In this document: positions 47,887 to 55,244 of the stretch, one piece after another
How the letters are laid out: every line of letters begins with the position of its first letter
Numbering within the stretch: position 1 is the stretch's first letter
NCBI RefSeq assembly: GCF_026000115.1
Contig: NZ_AP026867.1
Coordinates: 2,449,501 to 2,513,500, forward strand
Reading direction: 5' to 3'
DNA from: Aureispira anguillae
Lineage (GTDB): Bacteria > Bacteroidota > Bacteroidia > Chitinophagales > Saprospiraceae
Length of the DNA stretch: 64,000 nt
The notes under the pieces: model-generated
The model's database searches: none
What the model saw: the letters and a program-made list of their open reading frames with translations, nothing else
Told to the model about the DNA's origin: nothing
Translations under genes and position numbers: made by a program

Positions 47887-47939
47887 CACTGCCCTTTAAG
47901 CCTTCCTTTCTATAAACGTACACAACTTAAAGGGCAGTG
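47887..47939. terminator. Perfect 14-bp stem between DUF4442 and VOC genes
   Basis: CACTGCCCTTTAAG (47887-47900) is complementary to CTTAAAGGGCAGTG (47926-47939). Confidence 0.65.
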
Positions 47940-47948
47940 CGCCTAATA

Positions 47949-48365
47949 TTACTTTGTAAGCACTCCTTTGTTTTGTTCATTCGGTTCTAACAAATCCCAC
48001 AAATTGCCATATAAATCTTCAAATACGGCTACTCTTCCATAGGGCTCTTCCTTTGGAGGGCGAACAAAATGAATCCCTCGATCAAGCATTTTTTGATAAT
48101 CTCTCCAAAAATCATCTGTAAATAAAAACAAAAATACTCGCCCTCCCGTTTGGTTGCCAATTGCCTTTTCTTGTTCCTTATCGGCAGCTTTTGCCAAAAG
48201 CAGGCAGCATTCCTCGGCACCTGGTGGCGCTATAACTACCCATCTTTTGGTTTCTGATAATTTAGTGTCTTCAATAATTGTGAAGTCTAATTTTTCCGTG
48301 TAAAACTGAAGGGCTTCGTCGTACTCTTTTACCACTAATGCGATGTGGGCTATTCTTTGTTTCAT
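47949..48365 (-). CDS. VOC (glyoxalase-like) protein
   Basis: A 138-residue protein with the VOC layout: IAHIALVVKEYDEALQFYTEKLDF at the start and FEDLYGNLWDLLEP at the end, with an internal RFLFLFTDDFW-like strand. It is probably a metal-dependent lyase, dioxygenase or antibiotic-resistance-type protein, unassigned. Its start lies 16 bases from the left end of the MITE-like element at 48381, which therefore occupies its upstream control region. Confidence 0.82.
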   Translation of the reverse strand: MKQRIAHIALVVKEYDEALQFYTEKLDFTIIEDTKLSETKRWVVIAPPGAEECCLLLAKAADKEQEKAIGNQTGGRVFLFLFTDDFWRDYQKMLDRGIHFVRPPKEEPYGRVAVFEDLYGNLWDLLEPNEQNKGVLTK

Positions 48366-48380
48366 GCTATTTAAAATAAT

Positions 48381-48618
48381 GGTTCTTTGACAACTCTATC
48401 ATGCAGTAAATTGTGTGGAATATTAAACACCCCAGCTCTCTTATTACTACTTTTGTTATAAGTTATAGGTCGTAAGTCGTATGTTTAGTCTCTGCTAATA
48501 CAGGACTTACGACTTACGACCTATAAACTTTCTTCTAAACCACTTAGTAGCAGCGAAGCTAAAAGTAGCAGAAAGTTTACCCTTTGTTAGTGCTTGTCAC
48601 ACGAGTTATCAAAGAACG
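48381..48618. mobile_element. MITE-like element, copy 2 (238 bp)
   Basis: Its ends (GGTTCTTTGACAACTC and GTTATCAAAGAACG) form the same inverted repeat as copy 1, with an 8-bp duplication AAAATAAT at 48373-48380 and 48619-48626. The centre is a 15-bp perfect hairpin TATAGGTCGTAAGTC. It fills the gap between VOC and SDR genes. A GTAGCAGCGAAGCTAA block lies near the right end rather than the left end as in copy 1. Confidence 0.82.
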
Positions 48619-48629
48619 AAAATAATTAA

Positions 48630-49499
48630 TTAATCCTCTACAACGCCATAAACATCTAGACCAGCCAACTCCATGCTTTTGGACCAGATACGCCTAGCAT
48701 TTTCAAAATTTTTGGCCTGTTTAGTTATTCTAGCTTTTTTTCGATGGGCATAATACACCCCCGTTACCTTCGCCACATCGGGAGAAGTAGCTAAATAAAC
48801 AGATGTTTTAGCACCATTTTCGGGCGTTGCCAAGAGAGGGCCGCCTATCTTGACAAGTTTAGCAAAAAATTTGCTTCCTGTTGCTCCAAAACCAGTATAA
48901 ACAGTCCCTGGATGCAAACAATTGACAGTGATTCCCGTTTCTTCGTTGGCTAATTTTTTAGCCAAAAACTGAGTAAAGTAAATGTTGTACAATTTAGACA
49001 AAGCATAAGCTGGAAATTGGCGATATTTAACGTTATTCAATTGCAAATCTCCCCAAGGAATAGCAGGTGCCATCTTGTGCGCCAAAGAAGCCACATTAAC
49101 AATACGTTTTTGAGTTCCTTTTTTTACCAAATCTAACATATAATGCGTAAATAAAAAGTATCCCATATGATTAAGCCCAAAAGTCTGCTCCAAACCATCT
49201 ACTGTTAGTTGGTGTTCTCCAAATATTCCACCTGCATTGTTAATAAGAATATCTATATGGCTGTACTTGTTGCGTATGTTCTGGCTACATGCTCGAATCG
49301 ATTCATGAGCGGTCAAATCACACAACTCTAAAAATACATTTGCATTCGCACTGGCCTTGATTACTTCTTGTCTTGCCGCTTCTCCCCTTGCTTCATTACG
49401 GCAAACCATCACAATCGTCCCTCCCTGTTTCGCCAGTTCTATGGTTGTTGCTTTACCAATTCCTGAATTGGCTCCTGTAATAACTACTATCTTTGACAT
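48630..49499 (-). CDS. Short-chain dehydrogenase/reductase
   Basis: I place the start at MSKIVVITGANSGIG (49499), with a Rossmann TGANSGIG near residues 8-15. The open frame extends 13 codons upstream but adds an unlikely N-terminus. The NNAGG motif and the YALSKLYN catalytic YxxxK are present. The ~289-residue protein resembles retinol dehydrogenase/WW-domain oxidoreductase-like SDRs. NAD(P)H-dependent; substrate unknown. Confidence 0.85.
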   Translation of the reverse strand: MSKIVVITGANSGIGKATTIELAKQGGTIVMVCRNEARGEAARQEVIKASANANVFLELCDLTAHESIRACSQNIRNKYSHIDILINNAGGIFGEHQLTVDGLEQTFGLNHMGYFLFTHYMLDLVKKGTQKRIVNVASLAHKMAPAIPWGDLQLNNVKYRQFPAYALSKLYNIYFTQFLAKKLANEETGITVNCLHPGTVYTGFGATGSKFFAKLVKIGGPLLATPENGAKTSVYLATSPDVAKVTGVYYAHRKKARITKQAKNFENARRIWSKSMELAGLDVYGVVED

Positions 49500-49739
49500 A
49501 TCTTTATTTTTTGATGATGTCATAAAGATAAAAAACACTATCGAAATACTATGCGGTATCTAATCTTTTATCATCCAAACCCTGAATTCATGCCTATTAG
49601 AGCCATAATTTGTACACTTATAAAAAGAGCATTTTTTTTTACAACCTCTATCCTATTGATTCTAAATAAACTACCTTTTTTCTTATTCAAAAAGACAAAA
49701 AAAAAATGAATTAGATTTTTTTATTCCAAACTAAGATTA

Positions 49740-49747
49740 TATCTTTA
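49740..49747 (+). promoter_or_regulatory. -7-like element of tRNA-His 1
   Basis: TATCTTTA, one base from TAnnTTTG, lies at the same position relative to the tRNA as TATCTTTG of copy 2. Confidence 0.5.
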
Positions 49748-49766
49748 CACCGCTGTAGGAAACATG

Positions 49767-49840
49767 GTGCCTGTAGCTCAGTTGGTTAGAGCATCGGTTT
49801 GTGGTACCGAGGGTCGTGGGTTCGAACCCCATCAGGCACC
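49767..49840 (+). tRNA. tRNA-His (GTG), copy 1
   Basis: A full cloverleaf can be drawn: acceptor GTGCCTG/CAGGCAC, D arm GCTC/GAGC, anticodon stem TCGGT/ACCGA with loop TTGTGGT (anticodon GTG) and a TTCGAAC T-loop. A G at 49766 precedes the acceptor and could be G-1 opposite C73, a tRNA-His hallmark. CCA is not fully encoded. Confidence 0.95.
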
Positions 49841-49852
49841 CAGAAAAGCAAA

Positions 49853-49882
49853 AGATCTTCTCTTTTTGAGAAGGTCTTTTTT
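49853..49882 (+). terminator. Terminator of tRNA-His 1
   Basis: AGATCTTCTC pairs with GAGAAGGTCT around a T5 loop, followed by a T-run. Confidence 0.8.
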
Positions 49883-49980
49883 CTCCATACACTTTATGGC
49901 ATGTTTATCACTACAGTTTTTATATTTTCTTTTGCAGAGAAAAAAAATGGATTAAATTTCTTTATTTTAAATTAAATTCA

Positions 49981-49988
49981 TATCTTTG
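49981..49988 (+). promoter_or_regulatory. -7 element of tRNA-His 2 (TATCTTTG)
   Basis: An exact TAnnTTTG element lies 17 bases before the G-1 position of the second tRNA. Confidence 0.6.
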
Positions 49989-50006
49989 CATCGCTTCAGG
50001 AATATG

Positions 50007-50080
50007 GTGCCTGTAGCTCAGTTGGTTAGAGCATCGGTTTGTGGTACCGAGGGTCGTGGGTTCGAACCCCATCAGGCACC
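50007..50080 (+). tRNA. tRNA-His (GTG), copy 2
   Basis: Identical in sequence to copy 1 and exactly 240 bases downstream. The flanks are similar but not identical, so this is an older tandem duplication with each unit having its own promoter and terminator. Confidence 0.95.
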
Positions 50081-50092
50081 CAGAAAAGCAAA

Positions 50093-50124
50093 AGATCTTC
50101 TCTTCTTGAGAAGGTCTTTTTTTT
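50093..50124 (+). terminator. Terminator of tRNA-His 2
   Basis: Same stem as for copy 1 with a TTCTT loop and a longer T-run. Confidence 0.8.
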
Positions 50125-50206
50125 ATAAGCATCACTATCATTTTACTCCACTCCATTTTTGCCTAATAATACTTTCCATATTTGTTATTTTACTCCATTG
50201 ATTATT

Positions 50207-50214
50207 TATCTTTA
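50207..50214 (+). promoter_or_regulatory. Possible -7 element (TATCTTTA)
   Basis: TATCTTTA upstream of the LRR-YwqG gene, one mismatch to TAnnTTTG; a TTG occurs at 50198-50200, too close to be a typical -33. Confidence 0.3.
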
Positions 50215-50287
50215 TTTTCCCAATTGTCTCTGAAACAAGTCATTTCAGAACGGAAATTAAAAACCAAAGGAATCAATCGAAATAACA

Positions 50288-52195
50288 ATGAAAGAATTTT
50301 TTAAAATAAACAACATTGATGTTGGATTTGCCAACCACCCAACAGAAGAAACCTTTTTCACCAAAGGTTCTTTAAATACAGAGGTTCTCATTCGAAAAGG
50401 AAAACTGCGCATAAGCCTACTGACACCTGCCTTAGAAATTACTGATGAAATGCACAATGGGTTATTAAATGACCCTTATTACGATAACTTAAGGCATATT
50501 GACTATTTCAGGATGGTTACGTATTATGACTTAGCCATTGAAAAGGGAGCATACAACAGTCAGATTGCTTGTCCTTATAATACGAATTTAACGGGATTTG
50601 AAACCTATAATTTTCCTGAAGCGGTCGAATTTCATGGCATTATCGATTTGCAAGAAGGTTTTGTACACATAAAAGGGGAATTAAAGAGCAGATCCAATGA
50701 GAAGAAACCCAGCATACCCGTTGAGGCTTTAAAATGTTTTGTGCCTAAGCCATTACTTCCTATAAGAGAGTTGTACACTTGGGAACAAGCACTAAAAGCC
50801 AATCCAACAGATGTTTATGATTTAAGTATTGGTGAAGGAGATTTTCAAACTTTTCCATCCAAGCTATTAGAATTTAAAAACTTAGAAAAAATATGGATCG
50901 GTGGTGCTGCTCAATGTAATTTTACGGAACTCCCCGATCCCTTTTATGGGCTTACCAATTTACATACCATCCAAATTTACCAGAGCAAAATCAATACAAT
51001 TTCTGAACACATCAATCAATTGCATCAATTAGAAGAATTAACCATTGAGTCCAGTAATTTAAGCCTTCTTCCTGATGCCTTGTGTGATTTACCTGCGTTG
51101 ACAACATTAAATTTAAAACACAATAAGCTAATTAGTTTACCAAAGCAAATTGGCGCTTTACCAAAGCTAAGAGACTTAAATATTGTTGGTAATAACTTTA
51201 AAGCATTACCCAAATCTCTGGCTAATATTTATGCTGTTAATGCCGACAGAAAGCATAGAAAATTATTTATGGATTTAAGCTATAAAAGTAAAAACCCAAC
51301 TGCTATTGATTCCTCGCTTTACGACTGGTCCAACTATCCAGCACAAAAAGCATTGTTGGAAAAATCAATATTGGCGATTCCTGAATTGGAGGAATTCAAG
51401 AATCTAATTGTTGATTACAGTACGATGGCTACTTTTTTGATCTTAAACAAAGAAGAAAAAGAGATTCCTATTGGGCGTTCAAAAGTAGGTGGCAGCCCTG
51501 ATTTGCCTAAAAATTGGGTACACCCTGCCAATAAAAATGGGTTGTTATATTTATTCCACGCCCAAATAAATTGTGAAGAAATCGCACCTTTTCAAAAATA
51601 CCTGCCTAGAAAAGGAATGCTTTATTTCTTTGTCAATGACGAAGAATATGCAGAGCGCCCTATTGTATTGTACGCAGCAGATAATCAAAACTTAGTTCCT
51701 TCTATTTACACCGAAGACACAGCCTTTATCGATAGTGATTTTGATTGCGATTTTAGAACTGCCGTTGCTGTTACTTTTCAAAATTATCTTTCTCTGCCTA
51801 ATTTTTACAATGCTTACTATTATGGCGCCGAACGCTACCCTAACTATGCTACGTTTTGGGATGCTCCCGACAATGATGAAAAAATTGAACAACTAGAGGA
51901 CTACATCGAAGCACTTAAAAGTTCAATAGATTGGTCTTTGGGTGCTGAACAAGGAGCAACAGCAACACGCACACACAGTATCCACAGTTCGGTATTTACG
52001 CAACACGAATCTCCACAAGAACAAGCTGCTAATAAATTTGGTGGGGAGCCTTCAGAATGGTTGGTTTTACTAAATATGGAAAGCGTCGATGAGTTTAATT
52101 TCTGGGATGCGGGAACCTTAACCTATTGCATTCATAAAAAGGATCTAGCCATAAACGATTTTTCAAAAATCAGTGTTAGTATAGAGAGCAGCTAA
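50288..52195 (+). CDS. LRR plus YwqG (DUF1963) fusion protein
   Basis: A 635-residue cytoplasmic protein. The first ~150 residues are an unrecognised beta-rich domain, ~190-320 carry leucine-rich repeats (LPDALCDLPALTTLNLKHNKLISLPKQIGALPKLRDLNIVGNN style), and ~370-635 form a YwqG/DUF1963 domain (GRSKVGGSPDLPKNWVHP, LYLFHAQINCEEIAP, GMLYFFVNDEEY, KFGGEPSEWLVLLNME, FWDAGTLTYCIHKKDL). LRR are of the bacterial/Roco-like short type. The combination suggests a protein-interaction or recognition role; no toxin motif is seen. Confidence 0.75.
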   Translation: MKEFFKINNIDVGFANHPTEETFFTKGSLNTEVLIRKGKLRISLLTPALEITDEMHNGLLNDPYYDNLRHIDYFRMVTYYDLAIEKGAYNSQIACPYNTNLTGFETYNFPEAVEFHGIIDLQEGFVHIKGELKSRSNEKKPSIPVEALKCFVPKPLLPIRELYTWEQALKANPTDVYDLSIGEGDFQTFPSKLLEFKNLEKIWIGGAAQCNFTELPDPFYGLTNLHTIQIYQSKINTISEHINQLHQLEELTIESSNLSLLPDALCDLPALTTLNLKHNKLISLPKQIGALPKLRDLNIVGNNFKALPKSLANIYAVNADRKHRKLFMDLSYKSKNPTAIDSSLYDWSNYPAQKALLEKSILAIPELEEFKNLIVDYSTMATFLILNKEEKEIPIGRSKVGGSPDLPKNWVHPANKNGLLYLFHAQINCEEIAPFQKYLPRKGMLYFFVNDEEYAERPIVLYAADNQNLVPSIYTEDTAFIDSDFDCDFRTAVAVTFQNYLSLPNFYNAYYYGAERYPNYATFWDAPDNDEKIEQLEDYIEALKSSIDWSLGAEQGATATRTHSIHSSVFTQHESPQEQAANKFGGEPSEWLVLLNMESVDEFNFWDAGTLTYCIHKKDLAINDFSKISVSIESS

Positions 52196-52264
52196 AAATT
52201 GCGTCTTATAGGCCTGTTTTCTAGCATTTATTTAATACACAATACTATAAACATTACGATAAAA

Positions 52265-52801
52265 ATGGTTGAAGAATATTTAAATAACATTAGAACACAA
52301 TTCAAATCTTACAAAGCCGTTGCTGATAAAACAATTTCGCAATTATCAGAACAAGATTTATATTGGAAATACAACGAGGAAAGCAATGATATCGCTTGCA
52401 TAATTGTACATATGTCCGAAAATATGCTGTCTAGATGGACTAATTTTTTTGAAAGTGATGGGGAAAAAAGCTGGAGAAATAGGGACAATGAATTTTTAGC
52501 GCAGCAGTTAAGCTATGCCGAATTAATTGAAAAATGGGAAGAAGGCTGGAATTGCCTTTTTGCTGCTCTAGATTCAATGAACGAAAGCAATTTTAATACT
52601 CCTATCATCATAAGAAACAAAAAAGTAAAGTTAATACAGAGCATCACTCGACAAATTGCACATTATCCTTATCATATAGGACAAATTACCTATATCGGAA
52701 AAATGATATTAAACGACAAATGGGATTCTCCATCCATCCCTAGAGGAAAATCAAATGAATATATTCAAAAAGAATTCAAAAAAAATCTGTTGGATAAGTA
52801 A
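52265..52801 (+). CDS. DinB-superfamily protein (DUF1572-like)
   Basis: I choose ATG 52265 (MVEEYLNNIRTQFKSY); the earlier TTG 52199 would add 22 residues. The ~178-residue helical bundle has the conserved ACIIVHMSENMLSRW segment and the late IAHYPYHIGQITYIGK with metal-ligand-like His residues. These are metal-binding four-helix bundle proteins often acting as thiol transferases. It follows the LRR-YwqG gene closely and may be in its operon. Confidence 0.8.
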   Translation: MVEEYLNNIRTQFKSYKAVADKTISQLSEQDLYWKYNEESNDIACIIVHMSENMLSRWTNFFESDGEKSWRNRDNEFLAQQLSYAELIEKWEEGWNCLFAALDSMNESNFNTPIIIRNKKVKLIQSITRQIAHYPYHIGQITYIGKMILNDKWDSPSIPRGKSNEYIQKEFKKNLLDK

Positions 52802-52856
52802 TTAAAATACCGATTTTAAAGACATAAGGCGCTCCTGTTTTTAACAACCTTAATTG

Positions 52857-53411
52857 ATGAATGAAGCAATAAAAATATTTTTAGACCAAGTAGAGAAGGT
52901 ACTCAATGGCTCTACGTTTTTTGTGGTTATCGACCATAATCTTAGTGGAATCAAAGAGGAAGAATTAATTCGAACTGTAATCCACTCTAGGGAGTTTGAT
53001 CTAAAATTATTAGAAGCAGATTTGTTTCAACAAGACGGTGATTTTTTTCACGAATTAGACAAAAGTGGAAAATTGATTCCCAAACGCTATACTTTCCCCA
53101 AAACGGATTCTTTGATGCGTAATTTAGATTTCCAAGGGGCTTATGAATACTTGGTTTCAATGTTAACGGCAAATACAAAAAATACTTTCTGGAGCCCTTA
53201 CCATAAGGAACTAGACCGCCCAAAAGCTCAAGAAATCGTCAATTCTTTTTTGGATGAATTGGGAAACAGCAAAGCGCTTAGGTTTTACCAACTAGAACCC
53301 TCATTTATCTTCCAGTCTCTGGATTTCTGGAAAAATTTAGGTTCTGATAGCATCACAGCAATCCTAAGCAATCATAGGCTTTTTTTCCTTTTTACCAATG
53401 GTACGGATTAA
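52857..53411 (+). CDS. Hypothetical soluble protein
   Basis: A ~184-residue protein starting MNEAIKIFLDQVEKVL (ATG 52857; a TTG directly precedes it). It is acidic and aromatic, with FFVVIDHNLSGIKEEELI and a C-terminal ILSNHRLFFLFTNGTD. No signal or membrane helix is seen. The pattern resembles small bacterial proteins of immunity-like operons, but no family is recognised. It is the third gene of the 50288-53411 run. Confidence 0.6.
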   Translation: MNEAIKIFLDQVEKVLNGSTFFVVIDHNLSGIKEEELIRTVIHSREFDLKLLEADLFQQDGDFFHELDKSGKLIPKRYTFPKTDSLMRNLDFQGAYEYLVSMLTANTKNTFWSPYHKELDRPKAQEIVNSFLDELGNSKALRFYQLEPSFIFQSLDFWKNLGSDSITAILSNHRLFFLFTNGTD

Positions 53412-53675
53412 TCGTGTAGTGTGAAAATCCTTATTGGGATATAATTCTATAAAAACACATACATTTTCATTCCTCTTTTGAATAAAAAATTCTCAATTGG
53501 ATTCGAGGATAAGATCATTACTAAAAGATTTAGAATTTCATCTCTTTCATTAAAATAAAACACCCTATAAAATGCCAAATAGTATACTAGACACCTCCAT
53601 CCGAACTCCCTAAATCAAAAAAATCAGAACTTAAACCTTGAATGTTTTTTTAAGTGATTAAAGAATAAACAAAAG

Positions 53676-54227
53676 ATGGCTACCATTCAAAAACTTATTG
53701 AAGAATTAGAACGTTATGGAAAAACCAAAAAATTCAAGCTCAATGATACCTTTATACGAGAAGGTCAAATCCCTAACAAAATAGGAATTGTAAAAAAAGG
53801 GCTATTCAGATATTATTACCTTACTTCTGAAGGAAAAGAATTTACAAAAGTTTTTATGAAGGAGGGAGCTATTATTTCTTCCTATTCCTCTATGATTTTA
53901 GGGACAAAATCAATCTATACTATAGAAGCGCTCGAAGCGTCTAACGTCATTGAAATAAGTTATCACCAATGGGTAAAACTAAGGGAAGAAGACAACAAGT
54001 GGGATAAGTTATTAATTTCATTTCTCGAAAAAGGGTATAGAACCAAGGAAAAAAGAGAGCAAACATTTTTACTGATGGATGCTGAGCACAGATACAAAGA
54101 GTTTCTCTTGGAATATCCAAATTTAGAGCAGCGAGTAAAACAATATATGGTTGCGTCCTATCTTGGTATAACTCCTATTGCATTAAGTAGGATACGAAAA
54201 AAAATGAAGCGGATAAACCTATGTTAA
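53676..54227 (+). CDS. Crp/Fnr-family transcription regulator
   Basis: A 183-residue regulator with an N-terminal cNMP-binding-like beta roll (LNDTFIREGQIPNKIGIVKKGLFRYYY) and a short C-terminal winged helix (QYMVASYLGITPIALSRIRKKMKR). No iron-sulfur Cys cluster is seen, so it is not FNR-like. It is shorter than the CheY-Crp regulator earlier in the window. The methyltransferase-like gene starts 53 bases after it. Confidence 0.82.
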   Translation: MATIQKLIEELERYGKTKKFKLNDTFIREGQIPNKIGIVKKGLFRYYYLTSEGKEFTKVFMKEGAIISSYSSMILGTKSIYTIEALEASNVIEISYHQWVKLREEDNKWDKLLISFLEKGYRTKEKREQTFLLMDAEHRYKEFLLEYPNLEQRVKQYMVASYLGITPIALSRIRKKMKRINLC

Positions 54228-54280
54228 TGTATTAAGGTTAAAGAACAAATAACTTTGTTTTTTTAACAAAAAATTTTAAC

Positions 54281-54724
54281 ATGAAAAGAGTAATTCCACC
54301 ATTTTTGTTTGTCCTTTGTATTCTACTTATGATTGGATTAAATTTTTTAAGTCCAACACCAAAACTATTAAAACCACCCATTAATTACTTCGGTATCTTA
54401 CTACTTCTTTTGGGCCTTGTAATGACCGCTAAAGTCAGAAAATTATTTGACGATGTAGATACGGAAATCCATACCTTTAAAAAACCCAAAAAATTAGTTA
54501 CAGATGGCTTATTCAAAATTAGTAGAAATCCTATCTATTTGGGATTTTCAATTTCATTAATTGGCGTGTGGATGCTGCTAGGAAATCAGACATCAATAAT
54601 CGGAATCTTTTTATTTATCTTAATTTCAAATTTTTGGTACATTCCTCATGAAGAAAATAGAATGGAAAAAGAATTTGGAATCGACTATAAAAAGTATAAA
54701 TCAAAAGTGCGAAGGTGGATTTAA
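54281..54724 (+). CDS. Isoprenylcysteine methyltransferase-like membrane protein
   Basis: A 147-residue membrane protein of the ICMT/PEMT group: N-terminal helices (FLFVLCILLMIGLNFL, YFGILLLLLGLVM), the GLFKISRNPIYLGF motif, and the C-terminal EENRMEKEFGIDYKKYKSKVRRW. It likely methylates a lipid or membrane-bound substrate using SAM. It may be controlled by the adjacent Crp-type regulator. Confidence 0.83.
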   Translation: MKRVIPPFLFVLCILLMIGLNFLSPTPKLLKPPINYFGILLLLLGLVMTAKVRKLFDDVDTEIHTFKKPKKLVTDGLFKISRNPIYLGFSISLIGVWMLLGNQTSIIGIFLFILISNFWYIPHEENRMEKEFGIDYKKYKSKVRRWI

Positions 54725-55244
54725 GTGCTAAAAATTTGCTGTGTTGATTCTTTAAGTTTGGTGTTGAGACTATTTCAAAAACTGTATCAATGACTAAGCT
54801 TATAAAATTCTATTGATCATTTAGGATAAAGTGGGCTTCTTTTTTGAGGTTTACTTTTAGTTAAACCAATAGGTATTTAGTGCAACAATGTATATCGCCA
54901 TCCCACATACAGGCTAAAGCTAAATTCTCTGTATGCAAGGAGATTCTGAAAAATCAAAGATTTGGCTCGTTCCGCAAGGAAAAAATACCACCAAACCCGC
55001 TCTTTTACTTTGGGATGGCGCTCTCTTTTTGGACTTTTCTTATATCCTTGTAGAATATTAGTCTAGTAAAAATGAAGTTATTTCTCCGTTTTGTTGAGCT
55101 AAGCCTATGGCGAACTCACGTAAGTATAATGAGTCCCCCAAAAGGCGAGTTTAATAGCGATGTAAGGCTATTAGCTTTGCTGATTTCTAGTTCTTAAACA
55201 ACTTTATTATCAAAATTTTTAATTTAGCTCTGATTACAACAAAA
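54725..55244. other. Non-coding region with repeat remnants
   Basis: 520 bases without a gene. CGCCATCCCA at 54896-54905 is complementary to TGGGATGGCG at 55011-55020, defining a ~125-base hairpin-like unit. A MITE-family remnant with an ATAGC...AAGGCTATT hairpin and a TTCTTAAACAACTTTAT end lies at about 55154-55211. Confidence 0.45.

Noticed and set aside
49764-49955. Protein-coding frame across tRNA-His 1
   Set aside because: It overlaps a clear tRNA and has no independent support; the same frame recurs over copy 2.
49962-50156. Minus-strand frame over tRNA-His 2
   Set aside because: Antisense of the tRNA and its terminator; resembles frequently mis-annotated tRNA-derived ORFs.
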